Origin: Firmicutes bacterium UBA3920
GTDB taxonomy: Bacteria > Bacillota > Clostridia > Caldicoprobacterales > Xylanivirgaceae
Direction of reading: 5' to 3'
Assembly: GCA_002386065.1 (NCBI GenBank)
Contig: DGES01000026.1
Location: 1-64,000, forward strand
Length of the DNA stretch: 64,000 nt
The notes under the pieces were generated by a model. The model was not told the origin of the DNA. It ran no database searches and was given only the letters and a program-made list of their open reading frames with translations. Below, piece after piece: positions 1 to 9,938 of this stretch (its first letter is position 1; every line of letters begins with the position of its first letter). Both the position numbers and the translations under genes were made by a program.

Positions 1-85
1 CTGCGTATATCGCAATTAGCTCACATTTTTAGACCAAATGAAGTTTAAAAAAACTTATTTTAAAATAGCCATATTTGATGTAAAA

Positions 86-2734
86 TTACATATTATCATT
101 AGTTTCCAAGCGTCTTCTAGGATTGGTTGTTAGACTACTAACTAACATTTCCACAAGAGAAAATCCAATAGCGATCATCCAGTCATTTACTTCTAAAGGA
201 AATGTCTTAAATATTTCAGATAGTTTAGGTATATATATAACAAATAGCGTCAATACTAGAGATACCAAATTTGCAAGTATTAGATATGGATTCCTGAAAA
301 AATCGATCTCTAATACATTCTTTCTCTCAGAACGACTTTCAAACGCATATAAAAGTTCTGTAAGTATCATTGTGCTAAAGGCCGTTGTGCGTGCTCTATC
401 CACATTTCCTGTAAAACTTAATATTATGGCAAAAGTTGCTATTGCGCTCATGCCTATAAGAGCTCCAGAAAATAATATATGTGAACCTAAACCTTCCGCA
501 AATATACTAGAATTACCCTTTCGAGGAGGTTGTTCCATTATATCATCTTCAGGTGGATCTACACTCAGTGAAAGAGCAGGAAATCCATCAGTGACTAAAT
601 TGACCCAAAGAATTTGTATTGGTACTAATGGTAATGGCATGGCAAACAGTGCAGCTATTGCCATCATTACCATTTCTCCTAGATTACAAGAAAGAAGATA
701 TCTTATGGATTTTCTTATATTATCATATATAATTCTGCCTTCTTCCACTGCTGATACAATAGTCGAAAAATTATCATCAAGAAGTATCATAGATGATGCC
801 TCCTTAGCAACATCTGTACCTGACTTTCCCATGGCAATACCTATATCAGCTTCCTTAAGTGCCGGCGCATCATTAACACCATCACCAGTCATAGCAACCA
901 CATTTCCCTTTTGCTTATATGAGCGAACTATTCGAAGTTTATGATTAGGATTTACTCGCGCAAATACTTTAACAGCATCTATGACGGATTGTAACTCATC
1001 ATCAGACATTTTATCGATTTCATCTCCTGTAAGCACACAATCTCCATCTTTTAATATATTGAGTTCCTTACCTATAGCAATAGCTGTATTTTTATGATCG
1101 CCAGTTATCATAATCGGACTTATACCGGCCTTATGACAACTTTTTATTGCATCATATGCTTCTAATCTGGGCGGATCTATCATACCTTCAAGCCCTACAA
1201 ATATGAGATTTTGTTCTATACCATTAATAGATGGACTATGTGGCAAATATTCTATTTGTCTATATGCAAATGCTAATACTCTGAGTGCCTCTTTTGCCAT
1301 GTCTTCATTTTCCTTATTTATTCTTTTTTTATCTATACTATCCAGGGGTGTAATTTCGCCATCTTTTAGCTGTTTCGTGCATTTTTGTATTATCCTATCA
1401 GGAGCACCCTTGACAAATATAATATATCCTTTGCCTTTCAGATCTTTACATATAACACTCATACATTTTCGCTCTGAATCAAAGGGTAATTCATATACTC
1501 TCTTATACCTATTAATATTGTCATTATACATATCGCCTTTCATAGATGCCTCTATAATAGCCACTTCCGTTGGATCACCATATATATGTCCTTCTCTCAC
1601 ACGTGCATTATTACATAGCGCACCAATTTTAAGTAGCATATCTAAAGAACTATCCGTGTTTTGATCTATAAAATTCTTATCCGATTTAAATAAGTTTGTA
1701 TCTTCTGACCAATCCATCACATCCAATATCTTCTCACATATATATATTTTTCTTACCGTCATCTTATTTTCAGTTAAAGTCCCAGTTTTATCTGTACATA
1801 TTATATTAGTACAGCCTAAAGTCTCAACTGCAGTGAGCTTCCTTATAAGGGCATTTCGTTTTAGCATTCTCTGTACCCCTATGGCTAAAGATACTGTAAC
1901 AATAGCAGGTAAACCTTCAGGAATTGCAGCAACTGCAAGAGAAATACCCGCCAAAATCATATTATATATTGTTTCACCATGATATATACCTGCGATTATT
2001 ATGAATACACAAACTACTAAACTTATAGCTACCAATTCTTTTCCTATTCGATCTAGTTTTTTTTGAAGTGGTGTTGGCTCTAATTCAACATCTTGTATTA
2101 AGCTGGCAATACTACCCATTTCTGTATTCATTCCTGTTTTTAAAACAAGGCCCTTTGCCCTTCCCATAGTCATGGTAGTACCCATATATAAAATATTCTC
2201 TGGAGAATAATCTTCCAAATTTGAAATTTCCCCTTCTATCTGTTTTTTTTCAACCGGCATTGATTCTCCGCTTAATAGAGATTCATTTACCTGAACACTT
2301 ATACCTTCTAATATAACACAATCCGCTGCTATTCTATCACCTGCCTCAAGCAATAGTATATCTCCAGGAACTATCTCGCTTGCCGATATTGTACTTTCTT
2401 TACCATTTCTTATGACATTTGCATTAGGTGCAGACAATTCTTTCAATGCCTCCAACGATTTTTCCGTCCTGTATTCCTGTATAAAACCTAATAAGGCGTT
2501 CATAAATACTATTATTCCTATCGTGATTGCATCCGCTATTTCGCCAATGAAAAATGAAATAGATGTTGCAATCAAAAGTACCAATACTATAAAATCTTTG
2601 AATTGACTCAAAAAAATTTCCATTAAAGAATTTTTTTTTGTTTCCGTAATTTCGTTAGACCCATATTTTTTAAATAAGTTTTCAACTTCTTGTGTTGTAA
2701 GGCCTTCTGAAATCTTCTGCTGTACCTTCCACAT
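86..2734 (-). CDS. Calcium-type cation-transporting P-type ATPase
   Basis: This 882-residue membrane pump uses ATP to export a cation, most likely Ca2+, across the cytoplasmic membrane. An N-terminal cation-ATPase domain (about 1-70) is followed by membrane segments. The actuator loop reads SGES at 155-158. PEGLP at 272-276 is the ion-binding kink of segment 4, and the phosphorylated Asp is D315 in DKTGT. A TGDGVND hinge lies in the second half, and the segment-6 signature NLVTDG is present. PEGLP together with NLVTDG fits the SERCA/PMR1-like class IIA branch rather than heavy-metal pumps; no N-terminal CxxC metal domain is seen. Length is normal for the family. It is transcribed away from ychF, and no clear terminator is visible before the window edge. 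Ion specificity is inferred from family motifs only. Confidence 0.93.
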   Translation of the reverse strand: MWKVQQKISEGLTTQEVENLFKKYGSNEITETKKNSLMEIFLSQFKDFIVLVLLIATSISFFIGEIADAITIGIIVFMNALLGFIQEYRTEKSLEALKELSAPNANVIRNGKESTISASEIVPGDILLLEAGDRIAADCVILEGISVQVNESLLSGESMPVEKKQIEGEISNLEDYSPENILYMGTTMTMGRAKGLVLKTGMNTEMGSIASLIQDVELEPTPLQKKLDRIGKELVAISLVVCVFIIIAGIYHGETIYNMILAGISLAVAAIPEGLPAIVTVSLAIGVQRMLKRNALIRKLTAVETLGCTNIICTDKTGTLTENKMTVRKIYICEKILDVMDWSEDTNLFKSDKNFIDQNTDSSLDMLLKIGALCNNARVREGHIYGDPTEVAIIEASMKGDMYNDNINRYKRVYELPFDSERKCMSVICKDLKGKGYIIFVKGAPDRIIQKCTKQLKDGEITPLDSIDKKRINKENEDMAKEALRVLAFAYRQIEYLPHSPSINGIEQNLIFVGLEGMIDPPRLEAYDAIKSCHKAGISPIMITGDHKNTAIAIGKELNILKDGDCVLTGDEIDKMSDDELQSVIDAVKVFARVNPNHKLRIVRSYKQKGNVVAMTGDGVNDAPALKEADIGIAMGKSGTDVAKEASSMILLDDNFSTIVSAVEEGRIIYDNIRKSIRYLLSCNLGEMVMMAIAALFAMPLPLVPIQILWVNLVTDGFPALSLSVDPPEDDIMEQPPRKGNSSIFAEGLGSHILFSGALIGMSAIATFAIILSFTGNVDRARTTAFSTMILTELLYAFESRSERKNVLEIDFFRNPYLILANLVSLVLTLFVIYIPKLSEIFKTFPLEVNDWMIAIGFSLVEMLVSSLTTNPRRRLETNDNM

Positions 2735-3056
2735 ATAGATTCTCCTTCCAAACAGGATATTTTTAAATAATTTTAACCATATATTAATATATATTGGGAC
2801 ATGCCAATAAATATGAAATAAATAATATTACATATTTAAAAAACAAAAACTTCTTTGCAAAAAATTGAATCAATCTCTTAAAATCCAATACTTGAAACTT
2901 CTAACTTGTTATTATATAATTAATATTTGTTTGAGGTTTGCTTATTTGTTAACATGTTTAGTATTGAAATTTGAATAATTGGATAAAAATTATATATAAT
3001 GACGAGTAAAACTTTTAAATCAACCGTTCATTAGTAACATACATTGGAGGATAAAT
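2735..3056. promoter_or_regulatory. Divergent intergenic region with a ychF promoter candidate
   Basis: This AT-rich spacer separates two divergent genes. On the plus strand a TATAAT lies at 2995-3000, with a weak -35-like TTGAAT at 2971-2976 (18-base spacer). A GGAGG-type ribosome site sits just before the ychF ATG. I see no conserved RNA element. Confidence 0.4.
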
Positions 3057-4142
3057 ATGAAATTAGGTATTGTTGGTTTACCAAATGTAGGAAAAAGCAC
3101 ATTGTTTAATGCTATAACCAAAGCTGGAGCTCAAGCGGCAAATTATCCATTTTGCACGATAGATCCTAATATAGGAATAGTACCAGTTCCAGATAGCCGA
3201 CTCAATGCTCTTGCCAATATATATCATCCTGAAAAGATTACACCTGCTACTATAGAATTTGTAGATATTGCAGGATTGGTAAAGGGTGCAAGTAAGGGGG
3301 AAGGGTTGGGAAATAGATTTTTAGCAAATATACGTGAAGTAGATGCCATAGTGCATGTTGTAAGGTGTTTTGACTCCTCTGATATAGTCCATGTAGATGG
3401 AAGCATTGATCCCGTACGAGATGTAGAAACCATTGAATTGGAACTCATATTTGCTGATATTGAAAGTATAGAAAAACAAATTGACAAAGCACAGAAAGCA
3501 TCAAAAAGTGGGAGAGAAGATGAGCTAAAAATACTATCTCTACTAGAACGCATAAAGTCCAATCTTGAAGATGGCGTCCCAGTACGAAACATGAAATTCA
3601 GCGATGACGAAAAGGAATTTGTACAGCAACTTTTTCTTCTAACAGATAAACCTATTATATATGTTGCTAATATATCAGAAAATGATATTGGTAAAAAAGA
3701 ACTTCCCCTTGTTGAAGAGTTAAAGGCATATGTTGAAGGTACTAATGTAATAGAAATATGTGCAGGTTTGGAAGAAGAAATAGCCCAGCTAGATGAAGAT
3801 GAAAAATTAATATTCTTAAAAGAACTGGGTATTGAAGAACCTGGGCTTGATAAACTCATAAGAGCCTGTTATGAACTTTTAGGACTTATAAGTTATCTAA
3901 CAGTTGGTCCAGATGAAGTGCGGGCTTGGACAATAAAAAAAGGGACAAAAGCACCTCAAGCAGCAGGTAAAATCCATACAGACTTTGAACGTGGATTTAT
4001 AAGAGCTGAAGTAATTGCCTTTGATGATCTCATAAAAGCAGGATCTAGTGTAGCTGCTAGAGAAAAAGGACTTATACGTCTTGAAGGCAAAGACTATGTA
4101 GTTCAAGATGGAGATGTCATTCTATTTCGGTTTAATGTCTAA
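3057..4142 (+). CDS. ychF: Ribosome-associated ATPase YchF
   Basis: This 361-residue protein of the Obg-related P-loop family has the normal length of YchF/OLA1. The G1 loop GLPNVGKST is near residues 6-14, the switch region DIAGLVKGASKGEGLG near 66-81, and a C-terminal TGS domain ends in the typical VQDGDVILFRFNV. YchF proteins bind ribosomes and hydrolyse ATP in preference to GTP; they are linked to stress responses. It starts at an ATG behind TTGGAGG and is monocistronic. It converges on pepF across a very strong bidirectional terminator. Confidence 0.97.
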   Translation: MKLGIVGLPNVGKSTLFNAITKAGAQAANYPFCTIDPNIGIVPVPDSRLNALANIYHPEKITPATIEFVDIAGLVKGASKGEGLGNRFLANIREVDAIVHVVRCFDSSDIVHVDGSIDPVRDVETIELELIFADIESIEKQIDKAQKASKSGREDELKILSLLERIKSNLEDGVPVRNMKFSDDEKEFVQQLFLLTDKPIIYVANISENDIGKKELPLVEELKAYVEGTNVIEICAGLEEEIAQLDEDEKLIFLKELGIEEPGLDKLIRACYELLGLISYLTVGPDEVRAWTIKKGTKAPQAAGKIHTDFERGFIRAEVIAFDDLIKAGSSVAAREKGLIRLEGKDYVVQDGDVILFRFNV

Positions 4143-4187
4143 TATCAGCTTATTTTAAAATATAAATAACGCTTTCCAGTAAATGCA

Positions 4188-4233
4188 AAAAAGTTTTCCA
4201 TAGTATCTAGCTAGATACTATGGAAAACTTTTT
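4188..4233. terminator. Bidirectional intrinsic terminator (46-bp perfect palindrome)
   Basis: A perfect inverted repeat is centred on 4210/4211, with A runs on one side and T runs on the other. It can therefore terminate both ychF (plus) and pepF (minus). The arms are 23 bases each with no unpaired loop base by sequence. Confidence 0.92.
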
Positions 4234-4248
4234 CTTTAAATAAGAGAA

Positions 4249-6048
4249 TCAAATAAGAGAATCTAATTTATCTACTAATTTAGAAAATATAGCAATAGCA
4301 TCCTCTATAGGTCCAGATATTGAAACATCCACTCCTGCCTTTTTTAGTTGATTCACAGGATAATCAGATCCTCCGCTGGATAAAAATTCTATATAGCACT
4401 CTACAGCACCATCTTTTTTATCTAATATTGCCTTGGCAAGTGCCGATGCTGCAGAAAATCCTATGGCGTATTTATAAACGTAAAAGGAAGAATAAAAATG
4501 AGGTATCCGTGCCCATTCCATCCCTATTTCCTTATCTATAACTATATTATCGCCAAAATATTTTTTGTTAAGATCATAGTATATACTACATAAATCCTGA
4601 CAAGTAAGGGGTATACCCTCCATTGTCTTATGATGGACTATTCGCTCAAATTCGGCAAACATGGTCTGTCTATATACAGTACCCTTAAAGTCTTCTAGAT
4701 AGTGGTTTATAATATACGCTTTAGATGCTATATCCTCTATGGTATCTAGAAGGTAATGGGTGAGAAGTATTTCGTTTAATGTAGATGCTACCTCTGCTAC
4801 AAATATTCTATAGCTAGCTAGAGGATATGGCTGGTTTTTATTCGAATGATAGGTATGCATTGCATGGCCCATCTCATGTGCAAGGGTGAATACGCTATCT
4901 AAATTGTCTTGATAGTTCATAAGTATATAGGGGTGAGCATCATAACAGCCCCACGAATAGGCACCACTAGTCTTTCCAACGTTTTCATATACATCAATCC
5001 AACCAGATTCAAACCCTTTCTTTAATACCTCTGTATATTCTTTGCCTAGAGGCTCCAATGCCTTTGCTACTATATCTTTAGCCTCATCATAGGAGACCTT
5101 CATATCCACATCTTCTACAAAGGGAACATATATGTCATACATGTGAAGTTCATCTACATCTAGTGCACGCTTTCTCAAATTTATATATCTATACATAGGC
5201 TCTAGATTGTCCTCTACTGTATTTATTAAGTTGTCATACACTTCAACCTCTACATTATCTCTTGAGAGTGCCGCCTCAAGGCTTGAATTATATTTTCTAG
5301 CCCTCGTTATAAATGCATCTTTTTTAAGATTATATGCAAAAGTAGTAGCCAAAGTGTTTTTCTGCTTAGCATATGTATCATATAATGCCTTGAATGCGTC
5401 CCTTCTCACCCTTCTATCTTTGCTCTCTAAAAATGAGATATATCTACCCTTAGTGAGTTCAACTTCTTCTCCTTCTTCATTCTTTATATGTGGAAATTTT
5501 ATGTCGGCATCATTTATCATGGAAAAGATTTGCGCCGGCGCCTCACATATCTCCCCTGCCATAGCAAGTATCTGTTCTTCATCAGGTGAGAGCACATGAT
5601 CTTTCTCCCTAAAAATTTCATCTAGAAACTGTCTATATACGTCAAATCTGCTATCTTCTCGGGCCCATCCCTTGAGCACTTCCTCGCCTATAGATAGTAT
5701 CTCTGGCACCAGATAAGAGGATGCACTGCTAAACTCCACTAATAATGACTGTGCCCTATCACTGAGAGCTTGATATTTAGAGTTTGAATTGTCCTCATCC
5801 TTTCTCATTCTAGCATAGACAAATAGTCTCTCTAGTATACGCTGGGTTTCATAATAGTGATTAAGCGCCTCCAGAAGTTCATTGGCATCTGAGCTCAGTT
5901 TACCTCTATAGGTCTCTATATCTGATATTGCAGATTTTGCTGCCTTATAGTCCTCTTCCCATTTGGCTTCAGTAGGATATATATCTTCTAGCTTCCACTT
6001 AAATTTATCGTTTATTTCGTCTCTCTTAGGCAATATATTATTTGACAA
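4249..6048 (-). CDS. pepF: Oligoendopeptidase F (M3 family zinc peptidase)
   Basis: This 599-residue cytoplasmic metallopeptidase belongs to the M3B family. It cleaves short peptides, typically 7-17 residues, during peptide turnover. The zinc site HEMGH lies near residue 391, and the expected downstream Glu-containing helix (VAEVASTLNE) supplies the third ligand. An N-terminal PepF oligopeptidase domain precedes the catalytic domain. Length matches the family (about 600). It appears to be transcribed alone. Downstream lies the palindromic terminator shared with ychF. No signal peptide is seen, which agrees with a cytosolic role. Confidence 0.96.
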   Translation of the reverse strand: MSNNILPKRDEINDKFKWKLEDIYPTEAKWEEDYKAAKSAISDIETYRGKLSSDANELLEALNHYYETQRILERLFVYARMRKDEDNSNSKYQALSDRAQSLLVEFSSASSYLVPEILSIGEEVLKGWAREDSRFDVYRQFLDEIFREKDHVLSPDEEQILAMAGEICEAPAQIFSMINDADIKFPHIKNEEGEEVELTKGRYISFLESKDRRVRRDAFKALYDTYAKQKNTLATTFAYNLKKDAFITRARKYNSSLEAALSRDNVEVEVYDNLINTVEDNLEPMYRYINLRKRALDVDELHMYDIYVPFVEDVDMKVSYDEAKDIVAKALEPLGKEYTEVLKKGFESGWIDVYENVGKTSGAYSWGCYDAHPYILMNYQDNLDSVFTLAHEMGHAMHTYHSNKNQPYPLASYRIFVAEVASTLNEILLTHYLLDTIEDIASKAYIINHYLEDFKGTVYRQTMFAEFERIVHHKTMEGIPLTCQDLCSIYYDLNKKYFGDNIVIDKEIGMEWARIPHFYSSFYVYKYAIGFSAASALAKAILDKKDGAVECYIEFLSSGGSDYPVNQLKKAGVDVSISGPIEDAIAIFSKLVDKLDSLI

Positions 6049-6353
6049 TTTACCATCTCTCTCCTCTCTTGCTTGGATTTTACTATATCTTATTATATCA
6101 TCTTTTTATTAGCTCATGCAGGAGAATATTATATAAGATCATGGTATATACTGTTCTACTATTTGCACTATATTGTCATCTTCTACTAAAAAAATGTCAA
6201 ACTTTACTTTCATAATCATGTTTCTTAAAACTCTTTTTAAAATCTGGCAAAGAGAGCTGATACATTGTAGCTAAAGTGGTTAAAAGCCATATTCTACAAT
6301 ATCATCACTGTCATTTTTGATACGAAAAGCATTGGCTCCTTTTCATCTAATAT
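6049..6353. other. Intergenic spacer without recognised gene
   Basis: This AT-rich region lies upstream of pepF and holds its ribosome site (GAGAGAGAT) near 6055-6066. No convincing ORF, RNA or repeat is visible. Confidence 0.5.
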
Positions 6354-6515
6354 CTATTCAATTTCATAGACCTTTGTAATATCAAAAGTTTTATTGAATG
6401 TTCCGCTAAAACTTTTATTTATGCCTCCATTTACTGTACCGTATTCATGAGCGAAACCAGACCTATCACAGTACAAAGTATAAGATGCACTTTTAAAATA
6501 AAAGAACACATCCAT
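6354..6515 (-). CDS. Possible small protein, 53 aa (doubtful)
   Basis: A short reading frame starts at an ATG preceded by AGAGGATGTT at a workable distance. It encodes a 53-residue product rich in aromatic residues and Gly, ending KTFDITKVYEIE. It could be a fragment of a larger exported or phage-type protein, because the second half resembles a beta-rich domain without hydrophobic leader. It lies downstream of the aldo/keto reductase terminator, so it would need its own promoter, which I do not see. I do not recognise it. Confidence 0.2.
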   Translation of the reverse strand: MDVFFYFKSASYTLYCDRSGFAHEYGTVNGGINKSFSGTFNKTFDITKVYEIE

Positions 6516-6571
6516 ATAACATCCTCTACTACTATAAACTGTAAATAGACAAAAAAGTTTCACTTTTGAGC

Positions 6572-6597
6572 AAAAAAATCGGCATAATGCCGATTTT
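6572..6597 (-). terminator. Intrinsic terminator of the aldo/keto reductase gene
   Basis: On the minus strand the stem AAAATCGGCAT/ATGCCGATTTT is followed by a T run, directly after the stop codon of the reductase gene. Confidence 0.85.
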
Positions 6598-6600
6598 CTA

Positions 6601-7563
6601 TCAATCCAATATATTTTCAATAGTCTCCATTATGTCATCTGATAGTTCTATTCCTGATGCCTTGCAATTTTCCTCGACTTGCTCCGGCTTTGTAGCCCCT
6701 ATTATTACGCTGCTTATTTCTTCTTTTTGAAGTATCCATGCAAGGGCAAGTTGTGACATGGTTATATCCAAATCTTTTGCTATTGCTCTTAATTTTTCTA
6801 CCTTATCTAGATTTTCGTCTGTCAAGTAACCTTTAATATGATGCTGAGTATGTTTATTTGCTGCTCTACTATCTTTGGGTATTGGTTTACCTTTTTTGTA
6901 CTTACCTGTAAGTACCCCCTGTGCCAATGGACTAAATACTGCAAGTCCAATACCTTCTTTTTTGCACAGTGGTATCACCTCATCCTCTATATAACGATTA
7001 AACATATTATATGACGGTTGGTTCACTGCAATTGGATTTAAATGTAAACTCTTTGTAGTATGTACACCTTCGGCTATCTGAACAGCACTCCACTCACTTA
7101 TTCCTACATAGAGAATTTTACCCTGACGCACAAGATCATCTAATGCCATAAGTGTCTCCTCAACAGGTGTTTCCATATCATATCTATGGCAATAGAATAT
7201 ATCTACATAATCAGTATTTAACCGTTTTAAACTTGCATTACATTGCTCTATTATATGCTTTCTAGACAATCCTCTATCATTTGGACCATCACCTACTGGC
7301 CAAAATGTCTTAGTAGCAAGAACATAAGAAGATCTAGGAAATTCTTTGAGTACATCACCTAATACTTCTTCAGCTGCCCCAGGATAGGTCTGTCCAACAC
7401 CATATACATCTGCAGTGTCAAAATAATTAATTCCCAAATCATATGCCTTCTTTATACAGTCTACTGCACGTTCTTGACCATATGTAGCTCCATATGTGAG
7501 CCAACTTCCAAGTGCTATTTCACTTACTTTTATACCATATTTCCCTAACTTTCTATATTTCAC
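6601..7563 (-). CDS. Aldo/keto reductase (YghZ / potassium-channel beta-subunit type)
   Basis: This 320-residue TIM-barrel NADPH-dependent oxidoreductase has the family tetrad visible: Asp and Tyr in NYFDTADVYG (about 47-56), Lys in LATKTFW (about 83), and His in DIFYCHRYD (about 126). The C-terminal cofactor loop contains SSVIIGATKPEQVEEN. These features place it in the AKR12/14, YghZ-like group that reduces small aldehydes such as methylglyoxal; the actual substrate is unknown. It starts at an ATG behind AGGAGG. The gene upstream ends in its own terminator, so this one is probably monocistronic. Confidence 0.93.
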   Translation of the reverse strand: MKYRKLGKYGIKVSEIALGSWLTYGATYGQERAVDCIKKAYDLGINYFDTADVYGVGQTYPGAAEEVLGDVLKEFPRSSYVLATKTFWPVGDGPNDRGLSRKHIIEQCNASLKRLNTDYVDIFYCHRYDMETPVEETLMALDDLVRQGKILYVGISEWSAVQIAEGVHTTKSLHLNPIAVNQPSYNMFNRYIEDEVIPLCKKEGIGLAVFSPLAQGVLTGKYKKGKPIPKDSRAANKHTQHHIKGYLTDENLDKVEKLRAIAKDLDITMSQLALAWILQKEEISSVIIGATKPEQVEENCKASGIELSDDIMETIENILD

Positions 7564-7622
7564 AGAAATACCTCCTTTTTATGTTACATATTATATAAGT
7601 AACCTTGATAAAAAAAATCAAA

Positions 7623-7650
7623 CAAAAAAGCTTCGACAAATCGAAGCTTT
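7623..7650 (-). terminator. Intrinsic terminator downstream of the 155-aa membrane protein gene
   Basis: On the minus strand the stem AAAAGCTTCGA/TCGAAGCTTTT is followed by a long T-rich tract, three bases after the stop codon at 7654. Confidence 0.85.
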
Positions 7651-7653
7651 TAC

Positions 7654-8121
7654 TTACTCCTGAATTTCTTTCATGTCCACTATATAATTTTGATATAATG
7701 TAAACTCATACCACTTTCCCTTTTCGATAGGAGGAAAATCTTTATTACTATCCATTAAGAGCATCTTATCTATATCATCATCAACATTTTCTTTTATAAA
7801 GATTTCATAGTAAAATAACTTATTGTCTTTATACACAGGTTCAGAACCAATAGATACTACATATCCTGTCTGTTGTCTTTTTCTACCTGTCAATAGCTCT
7901 TGCAGAAATTTTTTGTAGATTACAACTGGTTTACCATATATCCCCCATATAAACTCACATATGCATAGACCCACTATTAATATAAAAAGTCCAAGGGGAT
8001 TACTAATATTTTTTGCTAGTATTAAAGAAACCGTTAAAAAAATTGCAAATAAAATAACTATCTTTATAATTAAACCTCGTATTTGGCTCCTTACACTTAT
8101 CAAATCATCTTCCGTATACAT
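7654..8121 (-). CDS. Hypothetical two-helix membrane protein, 155 aa
   Basis: I do not recognise a named family. Two hydrophobic segments lie at about 18-36 and 42-63. They are followed by a soluble, charged C-terminal half rich in Lys, Tyr and Asp that looks like a small beta domain facing one side of the membrane. The start ATG follows GGAGGATAT. The gene sits between tRNA-Val and the aldo/keto reductase gene and has its own terminator. No function can be inferred from context. Confidence 0.7.
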   Translation of the reverse strand: MYTEDDLISVRSQIRGLIIKIVILFAIFLTVSLILAKNISNPLGLFILIVGLCICEFIWGIYGKPVVIYKKFLQELLTGRKRQQTGYVVSIGSEPVYKDNKLFYYEIFIKENVDDDIDKMLLMDSNKDFPPIEKGKWYEFTLYQNYIVDMKEIQE

Positions 8122-8151
8122 TACATATCCTCCCCTTCTTTGGGCAAGTCA

Positions 8152-8180
8152 TATAAAATAAGCCCGAACTTCGGGCTTCT
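8152..8180 (-). terminator. Intrinsic terminator of tRNA-Val
   Basis: The hairpin AGCCCGAA/TTCGGGCT is followed on the minus strand by ATTTTA, a few bases downstream of the tRNA CCA end. Confidence 0.8.
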
Positions 8181-8183
8181 AGT

Positions 8184-8259
8184 TGGTGGGGTATATAGGA
8201 TTCGAACCTATGACTTCCACCACGTCAAGATGGCACTCTACCAACTGAGTTAATACCCC
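8184..8259 (-). tRNA. tRNA-Val (anticodon GAC)
   Basis: A full cloverleaf is visible. The acceptor arm is GGGGTAT/ATACCCC, and there is a four-pair D stem. The anticodon stem CCATC/GGTGG contains one G-U pair, with loop TTGACGT giving anticodon GAC. The T arm is ATAGG-TTCGAAT-CCTAT, and CCA is encoded. It reads GUC/GUU, so it is the secondary valine isoacceptor beside the usual UAC species. Confidence 0.95.
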
Positions 8260-8598
8260 TCATTGAGATTATTCTTACCCTATGATATAAAAATGCAAGC
8301 AATTTGTCAAGGATTTTGAAAATTACATTTTTATGAACTTTAGAAATATTATGAACTTCGGCTATTAACATATAAATATAAATCAATGTAATTTAAAAGT
8401 TTATCAAATTGTCTCTCATTCTATTATGAAATTTCGGTCGTTAAAGATTAAGCCCTTCTTTAATCCTTATTGTCTTAAAAGCCTAATAAAATCAAATCTT
8501 TCAAAACTTTGATTAAAAATTGACAAATCACAAAACAGATTCTATAATAATTTTAAACTCATTTTATTTGCCGCTTAAAATAGAATGGAGGAATTCCC
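8260..8598 (+). promoter_or_regulatory. Promoter region of the Rnf-like operon
   Basis: A near-perfect sigma-A promoter is present: TTGACA at 8520-8525, a 17-base spacer, and TATAAT at 8543-8548. The transcript leader is about 45 bases and ends in GGAGG before the rnfC ATG. Nothing else recognisable lies in the rest of the spacer. Confidence 0.85.
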
Positions 8599-9933
8599 AT
8601 GAATACATTGACATTTAAAAATGGAGTACATCCTCCCTATAACAAGGAATTGACAGAAAATAAACCTGTAACAAAATTACTGCCAAAAGAAAAAGCAGTT
8701 TTTTTAATGCAGCAACATACAGGTGCTATCTGCCAACCTATAGTTAAAAAGGGAGATAGAGTTTTGGTAGGCCAGGTAATAGCTGATGCAGTTGCATCCA
8801 TGTCTGCCCCTATACATTCTAGTATTTCTGGTGAAGTAGTAGATATACGAGAAATACCATATGCAGAAGGAGCTCATATACCTGCAATAATAATAAAAAA
8901 TGATCATCAATATGAAGAATATAATCCTATTCATAACTTACTTGATTATAAAGAACTTTCTAGGGAACATATCATTGACATAATCCATAAAGCTGGCATT
9001 GTGGGTATGGGTGGTGCAGCATTTCCCACCTATATAAAATTAAATCCTTCTAACTATAAAAAAATTGATTCAATTATTTTAAATGGCTGTGAATGTGAAC
9101 CATATATTACATGCGATTATAAACTAATGCTAAATGAACCAATAAAGATTGTAAAAGGCCTTAATATTATTTTACATCTTTTCCCCAATGCAAAGGGATA
9201 TATAGGTATTGAAGATAATAAAAAAGAAGCTATATCAGCTATTGAAAAAGCGATTAATGATATAGGCGCCTCAGATAAAATAGAAATAAAAATATTAGAA
9301 ACAAAATATCCCCAAGGTTCAGAAAAACAGCTCATTTATGCTATATTAGGCAGAGAAGTTCCCATCGGCAAACTCCCTGCAGATATAGGTTGTATCGTAC
9401 AAAACGTTGCAACTTCGTATGCTATTTATGAAGCGGTCGCATATAGAACTCCTCTTATTTCAAGAATAGTTACTGTAACTGGTGATGCCATAGCTAATCC
9501 CCAAGATTTTTGGGTAAAATTAGGAACCCCCTTTCAAGATTTAATAGATGCTGCAGGAGGTTTTATAAAAAAACCAGTTAAAATAATAAGTGGTGGCCCA
9601 ATGATGGGAATTACTATGCCAAACACTAATATTCCAATAACCAAAGCCACAACTGCAATTCTATGTCTTACTGAAGATGCAGCTCCAATTTTTGAAGAAG
9701 AAAATTGTATAAGATGTGGTAGATGTGTAAGAGTCTGCCCTATGAATCTACTTCCCCTTTATCTCGATAAATTTGGTAGAAGAAACGATATAGAACGATT
9801 TGAAAAAATAAATGGGACTAGCTGTATAGAATGTGGTTGCTGTGCTTATGTATGTCCATCCTATATTAGAATAGTCAACTCTATTAGAAAAGCTAAAAGA
9901 AATATAACAGCTAACAATAATATAAAAGGGTGA
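8599..9933 (+). CDS. rnfC: Rnf-like complex subunit C (NADH/FMN and 4Fe-4S protein)
   Basis: This is the 444-residue peripheral subunit that carries the NAD(H) site of Rnf-type membrane oxidoreductases. An N-terminal barrel-sandwich (about 1-110) is followed by the NQO1-like flavin/NADH fold with GMGGAAFPT (about 138-146) and LNGCECEPY (about 160). Two 4Fe-4S motifs close the protein: CIRCGRCVRVCP near 369 and CIECGCCAYVCPS near 408. Length is typical of the shorter clostridial RnfC. It starts at an ATG behind GGAGGAATTCCC and is the first gene of a tight operon with rnfD. Assignment is secure at family level; the electron partner is uncertain because rnfB is absent here. Confidence 0.95.
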   Translation: MNTLTFKNGVHPPYNKELTENKPVTKLLPKEKAVFLMQQHTGAICQPIVKKGDRVLVGQVIADAVASMSAPIHSSISGEVVDIREIPYAEGAHIPAIIIKNDHQYEEYNPIHNLLDYKELSREHIIDIIHKAGIVGMGGAAFPTYIKLNPSNYKKIDSIILNGCECEPYITCDYKLMLNEPIKIVKGLNIILHLFPNAKGYIGIEDNKKEAISAIEKAINDIGASDKIEIKILETKYPQGSEKQLIYAILGREVPIGKLPADIGCIVQNVATSYAIYEAVAYRTPLISRIVTVTGDAIANPQDFWVKLGTPFQDLIDAAGGFIKKPVKIISGGPMMGITMPNTNIPITKATTAILCLTEDAAPIFEEENCIRCGRCVRVCPMNLLPLYLDKFGRRNDIERFEKINGTSCIECGCCAYVCPSYIRIVNSIRKAKRNITANNNIKG

Positions 9934-9938
9934 TTTAA

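Noticed and set aside
123..944. Long plus-strand reading frame opposite the P-type ATPase gene
   Set aside because: It is the antisense shadow of well-conserved ATPase coding sequence; it has no ribosome site or recognisable domain.
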